A DNA stretch of 5,867 bases from Christensenella sp. UBA767 (GTDB taxonomy: Bacteria; Bacillota; Clostridia; Christensenellales; CAG-917). The DNA is taken from positions 1-5,867 of the forward strand of contig DBJV01000007.1 in NCBI GenBank assembly GCA_002297185.1, given 5' to 3'. How positions within the stretch are numbered: position 1 is the first letter of the stretch; the number at the start of each line of letters is the position of its first letter. Below are positions 5,009 through 5,867 of this stretch, one piece after another. The notes below the pieces were generated by a model. It worked only from the letters and a program-made list of their open reading frames with translations, was not told where the DNA came from and did no database searches. Position numbers and translations under genes: made by a program.

Positions 5009-5773
5009 TTATTGCAAATCGTCGTCGTTTGAATCGTCGGAATTGTCGCCGCTATCACCATTGTCGTCGTCAAAACCGTCGGAATCTTCGTCGTCGTTTT
5101 TATCGCTATCGTCGTCTGAGGTATTGTCGTTATCGTTGCCGCTGTCGCCCCACTCTTCAAACGGACTTTCGCCGAAAGGTGCGTCCTCGTCGTCGTTTTC
5201 AATGACATCGGAATCATCGGATTTTGCGCCCTTTTTGCGTAATACTCGAGAGAGCAATACTCCTGCGCGCCTGTATATGAATTGCAACATATAATCAATC
5301 GCAACCAAAATCACCGTGCCGAAAAGCGCAATCATCCAATACTGAACCTTGTCGATTATGGACTCGTCAAGCACGATGTTGTGACACAAAAAATAGAGTA
5401 TTGCAAGTGCGGCGTTGATATATACGACTTTGACGATGAGCGCAATCCACCACTTGACTTTGTCCTTGTGGTTGAAAAACACGGCGGTGATTATCGCCAT
5501 TGGTCCGAAATACACGACGTAACCCATAACAGAGAATATGTCCCCTGCCACCAAAAAGGAAAGCCCTGCAGACACGAGATATGCAAAGACGGATGAAACG
5601 TAATACTTTTGAGAGGCAGGCACCATCACCGCAATGCTTGCGGCAATAAAAAACGCCACCGTACTGAAACGCACGACGACGCCGAGCCAAACCATAAGCA
5701 AAGCCACCGCAGCGCTGATGCCTGCGAGTGCAACGGCATATATGGTGTCTTGTCTGGAAAGTTTGTGTCTCAT
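5009..5773 (-). CDS. six-helix membrane protein with a highly acidic C-terminal tail
   Basis: The 254-residue product has six likely membrane helices at about 11-31, 36-52, 58-76, 80-100, 108-128 and 142-168. Basic residues flank the first helix (MRHKLSR) and follow the last (RR, RKKGAK), so both ends should be cytoplasmic. The compact size resembles ECF-transporter substrate-binding subunits and related uncharacterised Firmicutes membrane proteins, but I see no diagnostic motif, so this is only a suggestion. Residues 181-254 are a low-complexity tail with about 33 Asp or Glu among 74 residues, mostly runs of Asp with Ser, Asn and Gly; it could bind cations or a basic partner. The ATG at 5773 keeps the first helix intact but has no Shine-Dalgarno, being preceded by a 7-bp AT repeat. 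The stop codon sits between two TTGCAA copies (5003-5008 and 5012-5017). Probably first gene of an operon with the 248-residue protein. Confidence 0.9.
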   Translation of the reverse strand: MRHKLSRQDTIYAVALAGISAAVALLMVWLGVVVRFSTVAFFIAASIAVMVPASQKYYVSSVFAYLVSAGLSFLVAGDIFSVMGYVVYFGPMAIITAVFFNHKDKVKWWIALIVKVVYINAALAILYFLCHNIVLDESIIDKVQYWMIALFGTVILVAIDYMLQFIYRRAGVLLSRVLRKKGAKSDDSDVIENDDEDAPFGESPFEEWGDSGNDNDNTSDDDSDKNDDEDSDGFDDDNGDSGDNSDDSNDDDLQ

Positions 5774-5779
5774 GGTCGA

Positions 5780-5811
5780 AATTAATAATTAATAATTAAT
5801 AATTAATAATT
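5780..5811. repeat. 7-bp tandem repeat (AATTAAT, 4 copies plus a partial)
   Basis: Four perfect copies of AATTAAT occupy 5780-5807, followed by AATT at 5808-5811. The array begins seven bases from the start codon of the membrane protein, where promoter and ribosome site would be expected. On the minus strand each unit supplies a TATTAA-like -10 box; the copy nearest the gene would start transcription close to the ATG. Confidence 0.9.
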
Positions 5812-5813
5812 TT

Positions 5814-5823
5814 GGAATGTTCC
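5814..5823. repeat. GGAATGTTCC short palindrome
   Basis: A 10-base inverted repeat (GGAA, TG centre, TTCC) lies beside the heptamer array, upstream of the membrane protein gene. It could be an operator half-site pair or part of a small repetitive element; the sequence does not decide. Confidence 0.35.
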
Positions 5824-5827
5824 ATCA

Positions 5828-5849
5828 GCGAAATAATAATTTATTTCGC
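5828..5849. repeat. 9-bp inverted repeat / hairpin
   Basis: GCGAAATAA (5828-5836) and TTATTTCGC (5841-5849) form a perfect 9-bp stem around TAAT. It has no T run after it on either strand. With the palindrome and heptamer array it fills the whole stretch from the window edge to the membrane-protein gene, suggesting a non-coding repeat element or a regulatory leader. No gene is supported in 5774-5867. Confidence 0.6.
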
Positions 5850-5867
5850 CTAACGTTGCTCTTAGAC

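Noticed and set aside
5003..5017. TTGCAA pair around the stop codon of the membrane protein as a terminator
   Set aside because: The stem is six weak pairs with a 3-base loop and no T run directly after it, so read-through into the next gene is more likely.
4229..5032. A 267-residue open frame on the plus strand
   Set aside because: It mirrors the 248-residue minus-strand gene, which has a strong ribosome site and operon context. The plus-strand start has neither.
5806..5865. Short open minus-strand frame entering from the right edge, possible end of an upstream gene
   Set aside because: About 20 codons only, covering the hairpin and palindrome and ending inside the AT repeats; nothing supports coding.

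Overview
The window looks like chromosomal DNA from a Gram-positive bacterium of the Clostridia type (Bacillota). The signs are a strong GAGG-type Shine-Dalgarno sequence before several genes, AT-rich and hairpin-rich intergenic gaps, a Gram-positive style phosphatidylinositol-specific phospholipase C (PI-PLC), and a complete UvrC of typical length. No insertion sequence, phage gene, CRISPR array, tRNA or rRNA is visible. The taxonomic placement is inference.

Layout from left to right. Positions 1-107 may hold the last codons of a plus-strand gene. Positions 108-141 form a strong bidirectional terminator. uvrC (147-1952, minus) encodes the excinuclease ABC subunit that makes the two incisions in nucleotide excision repair. 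Upstream of it is a PI-PLC-like gene (2065-3099, minus) with an N-terminal membrane segment, its own well-formed promoter, and a perfect 24-bp palindrome just upstream. Next comes a very small two-helix membrane protein (3235-3423, minus), divergent from an ArsR/SmtB-family regulator (3515-3847, plus) whose -10 box lies so close to its ATG that the mRNA may be leaderless. Positions 3848-4222 hold no credible gene but several inverted repeats, including a 17-bp GC-rich hairpin. The right part is a probable two-gene minus-strand operon: a six-helix membrane protein with a very acidic cytoplasmic tail (5009-5773), then a 248-residue soluble protein I do not recognise (4223-4969). Upstream of the operon lie a 7-bp tandem repeat abutting the start codon, a short palindrome and a 9-bp hairpin.

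How the genes relate: uvrC and the PI-PLC gene each have a promoter candidate and need not be co-transcribed. The ArsR-like gene shares its upstream region with the small membrane protein, so that protein is its most likely local target apart from itself. The two right-hand genes are 39 bases apart with no clear terminator between them, so they may act together. No complete novel system is evident. The best leads are the structured gap at 3848-4222, the repeats flanking the PI-PLC promoter, the heptamer repeat at the membrane-protein start, and the unknown two-gene operon.
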